DNA of 64,000 nucleotides from Micromussa lordhowensis (Eukaryota; Cnidaria; Anthozoa; Scleractinia; Lobophylliidae): NCBI GenBank assembly GCA_964020085.1, contig OZ026597.1, positions 23,113,221 to 23,177,220 of the forward strand, read 5' to 3'. Shown piece by piece: positions 1 to 10,699 of this stretch (position 1 is its first letter; each line of letters starts with the position of its first letter). The notes under the pieces were generated by a model. It saw only the letters and a program-made list of their open reading frames with translations, ran no database searches and was not told where the DNA came from. The position numbers and the translations under genes were made by a program.

Positions 1-124
1 CGTATTTGCTGTACGTATTCCGCTCAAACTGATCATACAAGGAAATTCGATCCAGAAGATCCGGTTATATAAACGTACAGGCTTATTGTGTGCAACGATA
101 CAACATATTCTAATCATTTCTCAG

Positions 125-2746
125 GCTTGATGTGTCTAGACAAACGTAAAAGTTGTCCATCGTGGGCTTCCCAGGGTGACTGTAAAACTAATGGCTGGAC
201 TGAAAGAAACTGCCGCATAAGCTGCAAGACACGGTGTGATACTCATCCAGTGAAGCCTACAGGTACAAAAGACTTCCTCGTTTTCCCTAGCTTGCCGTTT
301 TTTGCTCCTTTTAACGACTCAAAAAATGTTCAAAAAATGGTCAAATGTTGTTGTTTGTAGTGGTCAATCAGTGCGCTTAGCTACACCTAGCCAGATGACA
401 GGCATGGCTCTTAACTATATCAACTGAACATAATAGGCTTAAGAATCTCATCTGGTGGGAGGCACACCAGTTGGCTATTTACAAGCATGACCGAGGAGTT
501 GAAATAGGGTCTACCGCCAGAGAAACAACTCCAGCTAAGTGGACAGGGCGCTACGCTGTCTCCACCGTTCTCCACTATTCTGCATGGTTGAGTCAGCTCT
601 ATGTTGAATACAACCCGTGCATAATTTGCTTTGGTAACATCTTACAGATATAAACCTCAGTGTTTATCTCACCATGCAGGTTCGTGCTCTGACGGGCTTG
701 GTCTTGGATGGCCTGGTAACTACCAACTACCCGACAGCGCATTCAGCGCATCCTCGGAGTACAGGCCCGGTGAGTTCCATTTGTGTCAATTCAATTTAAA
801 TTGATGTCCTTTTTTCTACCAGTGTCGCGCTGTGCTAAGCAACAGGCTAAGTTAAGCAATGGAGATTCTGAAGAACGAGCAGTATGATAAGAATAATGTT
901 TCGGAACTATCTCTAGGTACCTGGAGGGCAACGGCGGACAATGCACGTCTTTATTTTGAGGACGATCAAGACAACAAAAGAATTGGAGCGTGGTGTGCTA
1001 ATGATCGAGATGACCAGTGGCTCAAGGTCGATCTTGGTAAAACTAAGAGAATAAGAGCAATCGCTACACAAGGTAAAAAAAAAAACAGTTATGAAAGGTA
1101 CAAACAATCATAATTTGAAAATGAAAATCACAATTTGAAAATGAAAATCAGTAAAGAATTTACCACGTTCACGGCAGCTCGTTTCCCTGCTGACCATTGA
1201 TATGGCGCTTTTCTTTCCTGGCGCGTCTGTTCACAGACTATACCGAATGGCTCTTTCTAGCTCCTAGCTGCTCTCCATAACCATCTCTATGTAGAAAACC
1301 CTCTTCATAACTCTATTTTTTCTTTATAAGCCCTCTCGGGAGCTTAATATTGCATTGTGATACATTTTTTTGTAAGATATTTCGAAGGAAGACAGGTCCT
1401 GAAGGCAGTGAATAAACAACGCAACAATGTGGTAAATCGTATCTTTTGGCATAGGAATGGGTATGGATATACAATTGGCTTGTTTGCAACGAAATCTAAC
1501 ATATCTAAACTACCAACAATATCTTTTTATATCACACAGGTGGAAGTTGATGCAGAGTTTCTTAAAATCACACTGACCTGTTTTGTTATCAGGTCTAGAA
1601 CAACCTCCAATAAGAATGCAACCACCAAAGTTGCCATTATTGGAATGACACTGTCCAGAAGAACGGTCTTCAATTGAGTGTAAAACCAAAACCACTGTAA
1701 TCACTCCAGCCAATCACAAAGGACACAGAAAATAAGTGAACCAATCCAATCTCGCAATAACTTAAATGGTGGAACAGAGAATTAACTCTGAAGTGTAAAT
1801 TTTAGTGCTGATTAAACGGTAGATCAAATCCGGAGGTCGTGGGTTCGATTCCCACCGAGGTCAAAAGATTTTTTCTTTGCCTCGTGTGGTTCCCTGATTC
1901 CCTTTACTAGGGCTAACGCCCAGTGGGTTATTCATGGGTTTAATCAGCACTAAAATTTACACTTCAGAGTTAATTCTCTGTTCCACCATTTGTGTTCATA
2001 GTGCTACGCGGCACAACATTCATATGTCGCAATAACTTAACTGAGCTGACGCAAAGCGTAGGAAAACGTATGCGAGTAACTCACGATCGGTTTTGGTTTT
2101 ACTTCTGATTGGATGAAAAAGTGGCGCAAGCTTTTAAGCCAATCACGTATCGAAGGTTATGCAAAACTAATTACGTTTCGACACTCAAATGAAAACCGCT
2201 TCATATGAATTATCCAATGATACTCTGGATTATCATGTAGGTCGTGACGTGTTCCACGAGCACGTTAAAGAATACAAACTGGCTTTCAGTAATGACGGAT
2301 CCAACTTCCGGGTTTACCGAGAAAATGGAAAGGAAAAGGTTAGCTTAAAACGGCCAAGCGTTTTAATGTTTCATAGTTAATCCATATCCAGATCCTGAGT
2401 AACCATTTTCCGTGATTACATTAAACACCATAGCCGTATTCTTGGAACGACTAGTGGGTTCAATTTTACAATAATCAATTCCTAATTGCATTTTTGAAAC
2501 AACTACCGAGTTCAATATTCAAATAATCAATTCATTAATGTAATGGTTTGACTGTATTTGTTAATAATTTGAATAATTATCTGGTGCTACACTTCCATAT
2601 GTTCTTCTCGCCCGTATTTTGATATTTTGCCGTTAAAATATCGATATCATGTTGTAAATAGTTACATTGCTTATTGCTAATCACCGGTTTCTACCAGCTG
2701 ATCTTTTAGGTTCAGCTGATCGGTCTTTTGTCAGGATAAATGAAGA

Positions 2747-2786
<40 letters not shown>

Positions 2787-2933
2787 ATCATAAAAATTAC
2801 AATTTCCTTGATTGTGATTGGTTTAAAACTCCTATTTTCCACTAATTCACTTGCCAAGTTGTTATCGGACAGTTTGTTATTTGATAGTTTGTTATTGGAC
2901 AGAGAGTTATCGGACAGTTCAATAAGCCAATCG

Positions 2934-2965
<32 letters not shown>

Positions 2966-3258
2966 CATTCAAAGTTGCAGTTTAAATCAAACAATCTCAA
3001 TTTCAGAGTGACATGAAACAAGTACGCCTCCAGTATTTTAATGCAAATTTTCCCTTTTTTTACAACTTGTCTATTGTTGTTTTCTCGGAAATTGTAATTT
3101 TTATGATTAATTGGTAATAAGACTTCGTGTCGTCTAATTCGGTCTGTAATCATACTCTTGACAAACAAATCGGACTCCCGCTGCGCGGTCGTCTGATTTT
3201 GTTACAACTTGTATGATTACAGACCGAATTGGACTCCACTCAGTCCTATTATCATTAC

Positions 3259-3305
<47 letters not shown>

Positions 3306-3583
3306 GTTTTTGTTGTTATTACATTCTAGTGAAACAAACATAAACAATATACATAAGTAACCCTCATTTTTCATACTTGAGTACTTTAAATGACTCGTCA
3401 ATGAATAATCATTGAAATAACAGTGGGATTGCATGATTTCTCTAGACCTTCATTGGAAACTGTGACCATTTCACTCCAGTTTTGAACTCATTCAACCCTG
3501 TCACGGCCAGATTTGTCAAGATCATTGTCGTCAAAGCCAGTTATCCGTGCATGCGCGTTGAATTCTACGGATGTGACGTCTAA
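125..3583 (+). CDS. 3' part of a secreted ShKT + F5/8 type C (discoidin) protein gene, five exons
   Basis: Five exons join with compatible phases and GT-AG borders: 125-262, 680-769, 917-1072, 2241-2338 and 3446-3583 (stop 3581-3583). The first encodes a six-cysteine ShKT module (about 133-237, starting CLDKRKSC and ending CKTRC). The other four make one complete F5/8C (discoidin) domain: the opening SCSDGLGLGW, the core WLKVDLGKTKRIRAIATQG, YKLAFSNDG, then FNPVTARFVKI and the closing VEFYGC. F5/8C domains bind cell-surface carbohydrate or lipid; ShKT modules are common at the C-terminus of cnidarian astacin proteases. The 5' end lies outside the window, so the N-terminal domain is unknown. 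A broken relative at 34.1-36.5 kb carries astacin exons plus the same last F5/8C exon, which suggests, but does not prove, that this is also an astacin. The product is presumably extracellular. The introns hold SINE and foldback debris. Confidence 0.8.
433..560 (-). repeat. Degraded tRNA-derived SINE fragment
   Basis: The stretch resembles the better preserved SINE at 21264-21430 (shared CACCAGTTGG-CTATTTACA tail region and the anticipated tRNA-like head further right). It lies in the first intron of the ShKT/F5-8C gene and has no recognisable intact B box, so it is an old copy. Confidence 0.45.
1752..2040. mobile_element. Foldback element with about 50 bp terminal inverted repeats and a 14 bp target duplication
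   Basis: Bases 1766-1818 are repeated almost perfectly in reverse complement at 1938-1990, giving arms of about 50 bp. Identical 14-base direct repeats TCGCAATAACTTAA lie outside (1752-1765 and 2027-2040), though the right one is about 37 bases beyond the arm, so they may mark the real insertion limits. The centre (about 1825-1862) reads like the 3' half of a tRNA with a B-box-like GGTTCGATTCCC. No coding capacity. It lies in an intron. Confidence 0.75.
2749..2786. repeat. (ATT)n microsatellite
   Basis: About twelve uninterrupted ATT units, intronic in the ShKT/F5-8C gene. Confidence 0.95.
2857..3005. repeat. Short tandem repeats (TTATCGGACAGTT-like and a 32 bp unit)
   Basis: The first half contains irregular copies of TTATCGGACAGTT / TTATTGGACAG. 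From 2927 a 32 bp unit beginning CCAATCGCATTCAAAGTTG occurs twice (2927-2958, 2959-2990) and a third time in part. No coding signal. Confidence 0.75.
3108..3257. mobile_element. MITE-like element with about 45 bp imperfect terminal inverted repeats
   Basis: The left arm (about 3108-3153) and right arm (about 3211-3257) are reverse complements; the inner 20 bases (ATTCGGTCTGTAATCATAC) match exactly. The loop contains CGGACTCCCGCTGCGCGGTCGTC. It is noncoding and lies in the last intron of the ShKT/F5-8C gene, next to an (ATT)n tract. Confidence 0.7.
3258..3305. repeat. (ATT)n microsatellite
   Basis: About fifteen ATT units directly right of the foldback element. Confidence 0.95.
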
Positions 3584-5089
3584 AGCTGGTACGTACATTA
3601 CACTCATAAACTCCACGTATTTTAAACATCAGATTTGGATCGATGGCATTAAATTCCAGAAAAAATAAACTTCTGAGCAGTGTTATAGGACACATATAGG
3701 ATATAGTTATATCTAATATCAATCGGTTAGTTAGCAATTTAGTAGGTTTCAAACTCCTTGGTATCCTGTTTAGCTTATAATCATCGAAGGCCGTTTAAGT
3801 ACATGTAACTAGTTCATAATTAACACTAAGGTTTTTTTATTCTTTCTGATTGTAATACCTACAGCTTTAGAGGACAGATCTGAATGCGTATTTTAGTTTT
3901 GACTGACCGTAATTCGCATCTGTTTTGAGTAACAGCATGCAATCCAGAATACACCATCAACATGTAGCAAGGGTTCTTTCTTGATTGCTTTGGTGTTTTT
4001 TCGTACCATAACGTTTTTTTCCCGTTGAAAGGATTAATATATAATTGTTCTTTTTGTGGTATTATTCGCAGGAATTCAGCAGCAACGGACATTAGCGGGA
4101 ACACTTCATCCAGTAGTGTAGCTCATTCAAAACCGGCATGGAATGATGTCGAAGAATAAAAGCTCAGAACTAAAACAATATCTAGTCTTTCGAATTGTTT
4201 TAATTCAGGAAATGGGTTGGGTTTTTCCCAGTGAGTTCAAAAAGCTGCAGCTTTTCAAAACTCCAGCCCATCTAATCCTCAGCCAACCAGTGTAAATGCG
4301 CATGAACGTTTGACAATCCTGTTATATTCTATCTCATTGCCAACAGTTTGATTTGATGCGACTTAACTGTATGCACAGTCTGTAGCACATCCGCGTAGAG
4401 CACTGATGAATGATCAGAACTTACGACCAGCACAATGATAACAGATGGCAGCGCTGTTACAATATCTCTTACATGCACGATGCTGAAATTATCAACTTCT
4501 ACGAATGCGACTGTGTTTGCTGTTTTTCAACTCTTCTTTATTTATTAAGGGTGTTCACGCCCAACGCGTTCCCACGTACATACTATGTTTATAACTTGCC
4601 ACGCAGTAAGGTAAAGATCAACTTTTACCAAAAAAAAATGGAGGTGACCGTTTTCGAGATAAGGTGCATTGAAGGCTATATCCGTTTTTTGAGGTTTTCG
4701 TTACTTTCACGACGGTATTAGTTAAAAACTATAAGCAATAAAAGAATCTACATTAGTGAAATTTAGATCCGGTAAACTTACTCAATTAAACTTTTGTAGC
4801 TGATGTCGTTTTTGAGGTCTAATGGCCTTGAAAAAGAATGCATATTCGAAGAAAACTTCGGTTGCACGAGAGAAGAATAACCAAAATATTTGTAACTTCT
4901 CAGGTACAGATATGTTTTTTCAAATTGTGTAGAAGATCAGTAAAGGAATATATCTATGACAAAAGAGGGGGCCAGCAACCATTTAGGAGAGTATTTAACT
5001 GACATGTGAAGAGTATGTGAATTTATAAAATGATGCATGGCTTCAAAGTATTCAAACTCAAACTAGGCGAAAAAAAGCCATGATTCAAA
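3584..5089. other. Intergenic, no gene seen
   Basis: Between the stop of the ShKT/F5-8C gene and the 3' end of the first cysteine-rich gene I find only short unsupported reading frames and AT-rich sequence. A 3' UTR for the upstream gene is expected here, but no single polyadenylation site stands out. Confidence 0.5.
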
Positions 5090-5202
5090 AAACTTGAAAT
5101 CATATACTTTATTTAGGCAATATTTTACAATCAATTTCATTACAGTTTGTTACATAAATAGCATATATCTCAGATCAGAATAAGCTTTCCCTCATAAACA
5201 TT

Positions 5203-6027
5203 TTATATGCCAGCGGCGCACTGACAATCTATAACAACGTTTTTGCGATTCATCACCCTTTCACAGAGCCCAAATGATGGGCTCGAGCTATTTGATTTTT
5301 GAAAACAGTCGAGATGATCACTCCTGCAATCGAACGAGACTCTACCATTAGAGAAAAATCTCTTCTTGACGCAACATTCGTCAGTAGCTCGTACACACTG
5401 TGTGCTTCGCCTGAAGCGTGAAGATGAATTGATCTCAGAAGCAAAGTAGTTCCGAGGTGACAGGCTGGTGTCAATGGTTTGCCTTTTCGGATTCTGTGGC
5501 GAACAGGTTGCTTCGTAGGATAAGAAAAGAATAACAAGGGAAAAAATGGCAGCTTCCTGTTTAAAAAGAGAAGGCATTCGGTTGTAACATTTGACCCTTG
5601 TGCTGGGACCGAACTAATTGCTTTCATATACTGCAGCCTCTGTCTCAAAGTTCAGATGATTGCAGACTGCAAGGGTTAAGAAGCTTGATTTTTAAAATTA
5701 AAATGAGAGTGTTGAGTCAAATCGGATGTTATGTTTAGATAATGATGCGTTTGTCAAAAAGAGAATTCCGACTCTTTGTTATACGTAACTTGTAGCACGT
5801 CTTGACGTGATTAAAACACTCAGACATCACACATTTTGAATGACTTTGAGAACTTGTTTAAAAATGGTCTCAGTGTGGGGAATCAAGACCAGTTTGATTA
5901 TTCCTATCGGTAATCTAATTTAAAGTTCTTAACAAAACACTTCAGGGTCCTTCAGTGAACATGAAAGTACAAGATAGCTTCGTAAGTTGATGCAGGGGCT
6001 TAAATAAGACATACGTACCTTCATCAT
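5203..6027 (-). CDS. Small secreted cysteine-rich protein, paralog 1 (two exons)
   Basis: Coding exon 1 is 6019-6027 (Met-Met-Lys, followed by a GTACGT donor on the minus strand). Exon 2 is 5203-5556, after a TTTTTAAACAG acceptor. The predicted product is 120 residues: a hydrophobic signal peptide (AAIFSLVILFLSY) ending near a TCS, a Ser-rich propeptide, a dibasic RFRR site, then a mature part of about 65 residues with eight cysteines, including a CC pair, NGRVSF and a C-terminal CQC. An in-frame ATG at 5577 would give a poorer N-terminus and lies in the intron in this model. The same structure in two paralogs supports the model. Family not recognised; a secreted signalling, defence or venom-type peptide is possible, but function is unknown. 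An AATAAA is present on the minus strand at 5108-5113. Confidence 0.85.
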
Positions 6028-6137
6028 TTTGGTCCAAGGTTTTGTTGATCGGTGAAACAGTCGTTTTTGAAGGATAATGACGATCTTGCTCAAAGTCACT
6101 GTAACTTATGGTAGTCTTCATGGAGAAACTGTTCGCT

Positions 6138-6143
6138 CTTATA
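6138..6143 (-). promoter_or_regulatory. TATA box of cysteine-rich paralog 1
   Basis: TATAAG on the minus strand, within GTATAAGAGCG, lies 111-116 bases upstream of the Met-Met-Lys exon. The same motif lies at nearly the same distance in paralogs 2 and 3. Confidence 0.65.
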
Positions 6144-7254
6144 CTTTCGCGTATAATGTCATGGGGAATTTATTACCACCGCTGGTGCGGCTAAAAATTG
6201 ACTTTTCCTCATCACTGGAGCTTTTCTTTAACCAGTCGTTTGACTACAGCGAAATTTTTAAATTTCTTCAATGTAACAACTTCCTCAAAGCAATTCAGTA
6301 CACATCGCTGGAGATATCAAAATAGTACATCGCAAAATTAACTTGTCCTAGTATATCAGACTTCACGAACAACAAAAAAACGGAATAAACGGACAAAAAC
6401 ATGTAGAATGTAGGCTTAGTATACACGAAGCTTTCTCTTTTGGCATATATAATTGCACTTCTAATTCTGTCTCAGCCAACATTTCATGATTACAATGACA
6501 TTTACAGTTTTAGCGGGAAATTTTCTCGACGACCAATAATCACTCACGATCGATTTCCGCCATTCACTCGATTGAGTCCGACATACATGTACGTTCGTGC
6601 CTATAGAGAAGGATTGCGGGCTCCTTTCCCGAACAGCGGCTAGTAATCGAGCCTAACGGCCTAATCGAGTCTAATAGCTGAATTTTCCCAAGATTTTACA
6701 CATCCTTTATGTGGCACATTCTATGATTAAACTGAATTGTTGCTGGTAGCGATCCTTGATTAAAATAACAATACTTTGCGGTAATAACGCTCTTCACGTG
6801 TGTTCATTGATACTCTGAAATATGAATATTAAGTTCAATTACAACATCCTACTTAACGAAAAGAACGTTGTAGAGTATTTTTCAAAGCAGGTAGCAGACT
6901 GCCCTGTAAGCATTGCTTATACCTTAAAATATTGGTCCTTCTTCTTTAAAGATTTCAGTTCGCATCACTCTACAGAGGACGTTTTCCATGAAATTAAGCA
7001 GCGAACAAGTTCAAAACGTCACGACCGGACTCATTAGGTTTTATGTGAAATCAAATAAATCAATTTTTAAAACCGCATTTGTAATTGTAGTAATTGCGAA
7101 CTCACCTTACCTAATCTTACTATCTTCTTTACTAGCTTAAACTTAAGCGTTTGCTAAATAAATGTGTCGCTTTTATCAGCATTGCCGGCTAACTGCAAAG
7201 CACAGTACTTATCTTACTCTTTGTTATCTGCTTTTTATTTTCCCAAACGTTTAG

Positions 7255-7452
7255 TTGAATGTATTAGCTAAACTATTGGCTATGTATTTTTTGTTTATTT
7301 ACATGCCGATTCATTTCAAAACCCAACGTGAAAACGAATCTTGCAAACAGCGAAAAGACTGCAGAGGTGAATTAATAGCTGACTTTGTTTGTGTCCTTAA
7401 CCCACACGTGCAGTGCACGTACAGTGCTACCCAATGCCAACCACAATCATGA
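7255..7452 (+). CDS. Possible exon of a second small secreted cysteine-rich peptide
   Basis: Open frame after a possible splice acceptor (AACGTTTAG before 7255); the first in-frame Met is at 7282. It begins with a hydrophobic stretch (LLAMYFLFIYMPI) and ends with a short region carrying five cysteines (ESC, DC, VC, QC, QC), as a small secreted peptide would. An upstream exon would be needed if the acceptor is real, and I cannot identify it. The corresponding part of unit B (about 12910-13070) is recognisable but broken by indels and stops. Either a real gene surviving only in unit A, or chance. Function unknown. Confidence 0.35.
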   Translation: MNVLAKLLAMYFLFIYMPIHFKTQRENESCKQRKDCRGELIADFVCVLNPHVQCTYSATQCQPQS

Positions 7453-7754
7453 GGTTTTTTCGCAGTTTCAACCAGAAAGGAGTGCTCCACTGCCTTGCTA
7501 AACTTTCAGGTGGCTTTTCGTTCATTCCTTGAAGAGGCGTACAAGTCTCCTGCTTTTTAATTAGTGTTCGTCACTTTGCCATGAAGTCCGAGTTTGAGGA
7601 CGCAGATTGATTTACTTAAAATTGCTAGTTTACGGATATATTTTTGTTCTTTGAAAATTCTTAACATTGTCTTTTTGGAATAATGTATTAGAGTGGAATG
7701 TCATATCATTTGGCCTGACTATCCCCTGAATTGTATAAACGCTTTAAAACTTAA

Positions 7755-8466
7755 CTTAAAGTGTCTCGATACAGTTTTTTACTAGACCCGATACCAAGCG
7801 TTTTCAATCAGTTTTTTAACAGTCCTCCCTTTATCGGATCGATATGAAAATTACACCAGCAATTCCAAATGGATTGAAGTTTTGTTTAATGTATTTTTAA
7901 GATAATCGACAATTCCAAGGAAACGATAAAACAACAAATTGAAAATCAGTAAAACAAGAATTTTGCAAGAACCAGATGTCATATGAAAAACATGGCTATT
8001 ACCAATGTCTGAAACTATTGTGCATGGCAGGTAGCATACCCAAGAATAAAACTAAATTGTATGTTTGATCTCGAGTAAATCGAAAAAAACGTTTCAAGTT
8101 ATACTTTTTCCGTCATAATAATAATTAAAACTACATTTGAACACTAGTTTGATGCCAAATAACAACAACATGCGTCTTGAAGTTATGTTTTGAACCTATG
8201 AAAGTTTTGCTGGTTTTCTTTTTCGCGATCTGAAAAACGAGACTTTTCTGTTAGGTCTCTCCCACTATAATTTCCGAGTATATTTTTGATTTTTAGTACT
8301 TTTTCAGAAATCTAGAAAACGGCTCGATTTATGTTTTTGAAACTTAAATACATTTCCAATTACGGGTTAGTAGTTTTCGTATCGATTTGATTAAGGGAAG
8401 ACTGTTAAAAAGCTGATTGGAAATGCTTGGTATGGCCCAGAAAAAAACTATATCGAGACGCTTAAA
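7755..8466. mobile_element. Nonautonomous DNA transposon with about 90 bp terminal inverted repeats
   Basis: The left end (about 7755-7848; TTAAAGTGTCTCGATACAG...) is the imperfect reverse complement of the right end (about 8373-8466). The 0.7 kb element has no reading frame of note. It is present in unit A of the triplication and absent at the matching place in unit B, so it inserted after that duplication or was lost from B. Confidence 0.8.
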
Positions 8467-9109
8467 GACCAGCGTTACTACAAATAGGTGTGACCGTCCG
8501 AAGTGTTAGCTTGTTGTTTGTTGAACATTTTCAGAGTACTGGTTTGTATGGAAACCTTCACCCATATGCCAAGTGGCACACAAAGGCTCATTTTTTGTAT
8601 AGTAAGCATTTATAATTCTGAAGTTAATATCCCATTTGGCTGATGCTTCGCAACTCTTAAAGTTTAAAACAGCTCACAAGCTTACCAAAGTAGTGTTTTC
8701 CAGCTTTCACTTATTTCATGTATTTCTTGCATCGACTCAATTACAGTTGTAAAATGATGCTTTATTGAGACATTCAGTTTACAATCAGCCATTCCTCTAC
8801 TCAGTATATATAAAATTGGCATATTAAACTAAGCTAACCGAAAATGGTACAAGTCTACAACAGCTTTTCATTGCCTTTCTTTCCAGCACAGATTACAAAC
8901 TAGATTACATAGCCATATTTCAAAGCAACTCACTGACTAAATATACAGACAAAAAATTGTTTTTCTCAAAAAGGAAAAGAAGAATTTTATAAAAAGCGTC
9001 GTATACATAAAGATTTTATTGACTTTGGAAAGAAACTATTTCTCTTTTTACGCACAAATATCACTTAACATATTTCAGGACAAAACCTTTCGGGCGAAAA
9101 CGTTTTCTT

Positions 9110-9934
9110 CTAGGCTGCGCACCGGCAGCCGATTACAATATTTTTCCTATTTACAATGCTTACACAGAGCCCAAATGATGAGCTCCATGCATTTGATTTT
9201 GCGAAACAGTCGGGATGCTCACTCATGCATTCGAATGAGACTCTACCATAAGAGTAAACCTCCCTCCTGACGCAACAGTCGTCAACATCTATGTGTCGCT
9301 TGAAACGTGAAGAATTGTTCTCCGAAGCAAGGTGGCTCCGAGGTGACGGGCTGGTGTCAATGGCTTGCCTTCTCGGATTCTTTGGCGAGCAGGTTGTTTC
9401 GTAGGATAACAAAAGAATAACGAGGGCGAAAATGGCAGCTTCCTGCATAAAAAGAGATGACATTCAATGGGTTGTAACATATGGCCGTTGTGATAGGACA
9501 GAATAAGTTGCCTTCATATCAACAGCTTCTTTGTTTAGTAGTGCAAATTGCAAGTAATAGCTAGCTTGATTTTCAAACATAAAAATGGGGATTTAAATCG
9601 ACTCGCTTTGCTATTATATATGTTTTAGATAATGATGGGTCTGTCAAAAGGAGAATTTTGACTCTTTGAAAGCAGATCAGACTTATATTGTTAAAAACAG
9701 TTCAGTTGCAACAGTTCAGTTTGCAAACCTCTTTTTATGATTTAAATACCACTGTTCGCGCATTTTGACTGACTTTTAGGATTAATCATAAAAATTGTCT
9801 TAAGGGGAATCAATACGATGAAAACATTTGCAAAGTCGCAAATCTTGTATCAAAATCTATAAAAATATAAAGGTACTTTACAAGAAAGTCTCGCAACAGA
9901 ATCTGGGGGCTTAACTAAAACATACCTTCATCAT
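9110..9934 (-). CDS. Small secreted cysteine-rich protein, paralog 2 (two exons)
   Basis: Coding exon 1 is 9926-9934 (Met-Met-Lys, donor GTATGT). Exon 2 is 9110-9442, after the acceptor CTTTTTATGCAG. The product is 113 residues: signal peptide core AAIFALVILLLSY, a propeptide with NNSS, a dibasic RFKR site, then a mature part with seven cysteines. The extra N-terminal cysteine of paralog 1 is missing, which leaves an odd number. Shared motifs are DCCV, GRVSFEC, HPDCFAKSNAW, SSFGLC and a C-terminal CRC. The last third is almost identical to paralog 3, which suggests gene conversion or recent common descent. Polyadenylation signals on the minus strand lie at 9015-9020 and 8761-8766. Function unknown. 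Confidence 0.85.
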
Positions 9935-10046
9935 GTTGATCCAACTGAAGGTTTTGATCCGTGGAATAGTCTTTTTTGAAGGACAACGACGATGCTGCTA
10001 TAACTCACTGCAACTTATGGTAGTCTTCATGGACAAAGAGTTTGCT

Positions 10047-10052
10047 CTTATA
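10047..10052 (-). promoter_or_regulatory. TATA box of cysteine-rich paralog 2
   Basis: TATAAG on the minus strand, in the conserved TATAAGAGC context, 113-118 bases upstream of the three-codon exon. Confidence 0.65.
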
Positions 10053-10183
10053 CATTCGCGTAATGTTCATGGGGAATTTATTAGCACTGCTTGTGCTGCT
10101 AAAAATTGACTTTTTCGTCATCACTTGACCTTTTCTTTAACCACTCATATGACCACTGTGAAACTAAGTGATTGGGAAATGCC

Positions 10184-10350
10184 TAACATTCAGTTTCTAC
10201 ACATAAATTCGCTCCGACGAAGGGCTAACGCTCGAAACGTCAGCTTCCGAATCTCTTTACGGTGGCCAATTCACATTATCAACCCAGTTGATCAAACCAA
10301 ATTATCTTGTAATACTCCCACCGACGCAACACCACGGTTTCTTTAGAAAC
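10184..10350. mobile_element. Penelope-like element terminal fragment
   Basis: This stretch (GAAGGGCTAACGCTCGAAACG ... ACTCCCACCGACGCAACACC) matches, in reverse complement, the terminal part of the Penelope-like fragment at 36541-36620, and directly the piece at 37280-37345. It sits at the left edge of the insertion that interrupts unit B. Noncoding. Confidence 0.6.
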
Positions 10351-10699
10351 TTGCCCCATTTATTAGTTTCTACACATAAAGTTTGTCGCATAATGCAAAC
10401 TGACTTAGACTATGGCAGGGAAACTTTTTGAAATTCCATCGTGATTCGCGGGATAAAATCAAATATTTTATCAACAAAGCAAGGCAGTTACCGTAAAAGG
10501 GTACGAAAGGCATGTGTTTGATGCTCCTGGCCTGAATAGCTCTACAACACGATCTAAAAGGAGATAATTTGGACAGTTTAGCAGACCAGAGGTGCTTCCC
10601 CTTACTTAAAGGTAAGCGAAGAAATCATACATTTATTTTTCATATTTTATACTTAACCATGAGAGGCTAATTTCCAATTTGTCTTCAGTCTTTTACAAT

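Noticed and set aside
1..63. An upstream exon of the ShKT/F5-8C gene ending at 63
   Set aside because: A GT follows at 64-65, but neither open frame gives the phase needed to join the exon starting at 125.
1825..1862. A tRNA gene
   Set aside because: Only a T-arm-like half is present, inside a foldback element.
2667..2962. Frames with poly-isoleucine on both strands
   Set aside because: Produced by the (ATT)n microsatellite.
5253..5648. A 131-codon minus frame overlapping cysteine-rich paralog 1
   Set aside because: Different frame from the conserved protein, and not conserved in the paralogs.
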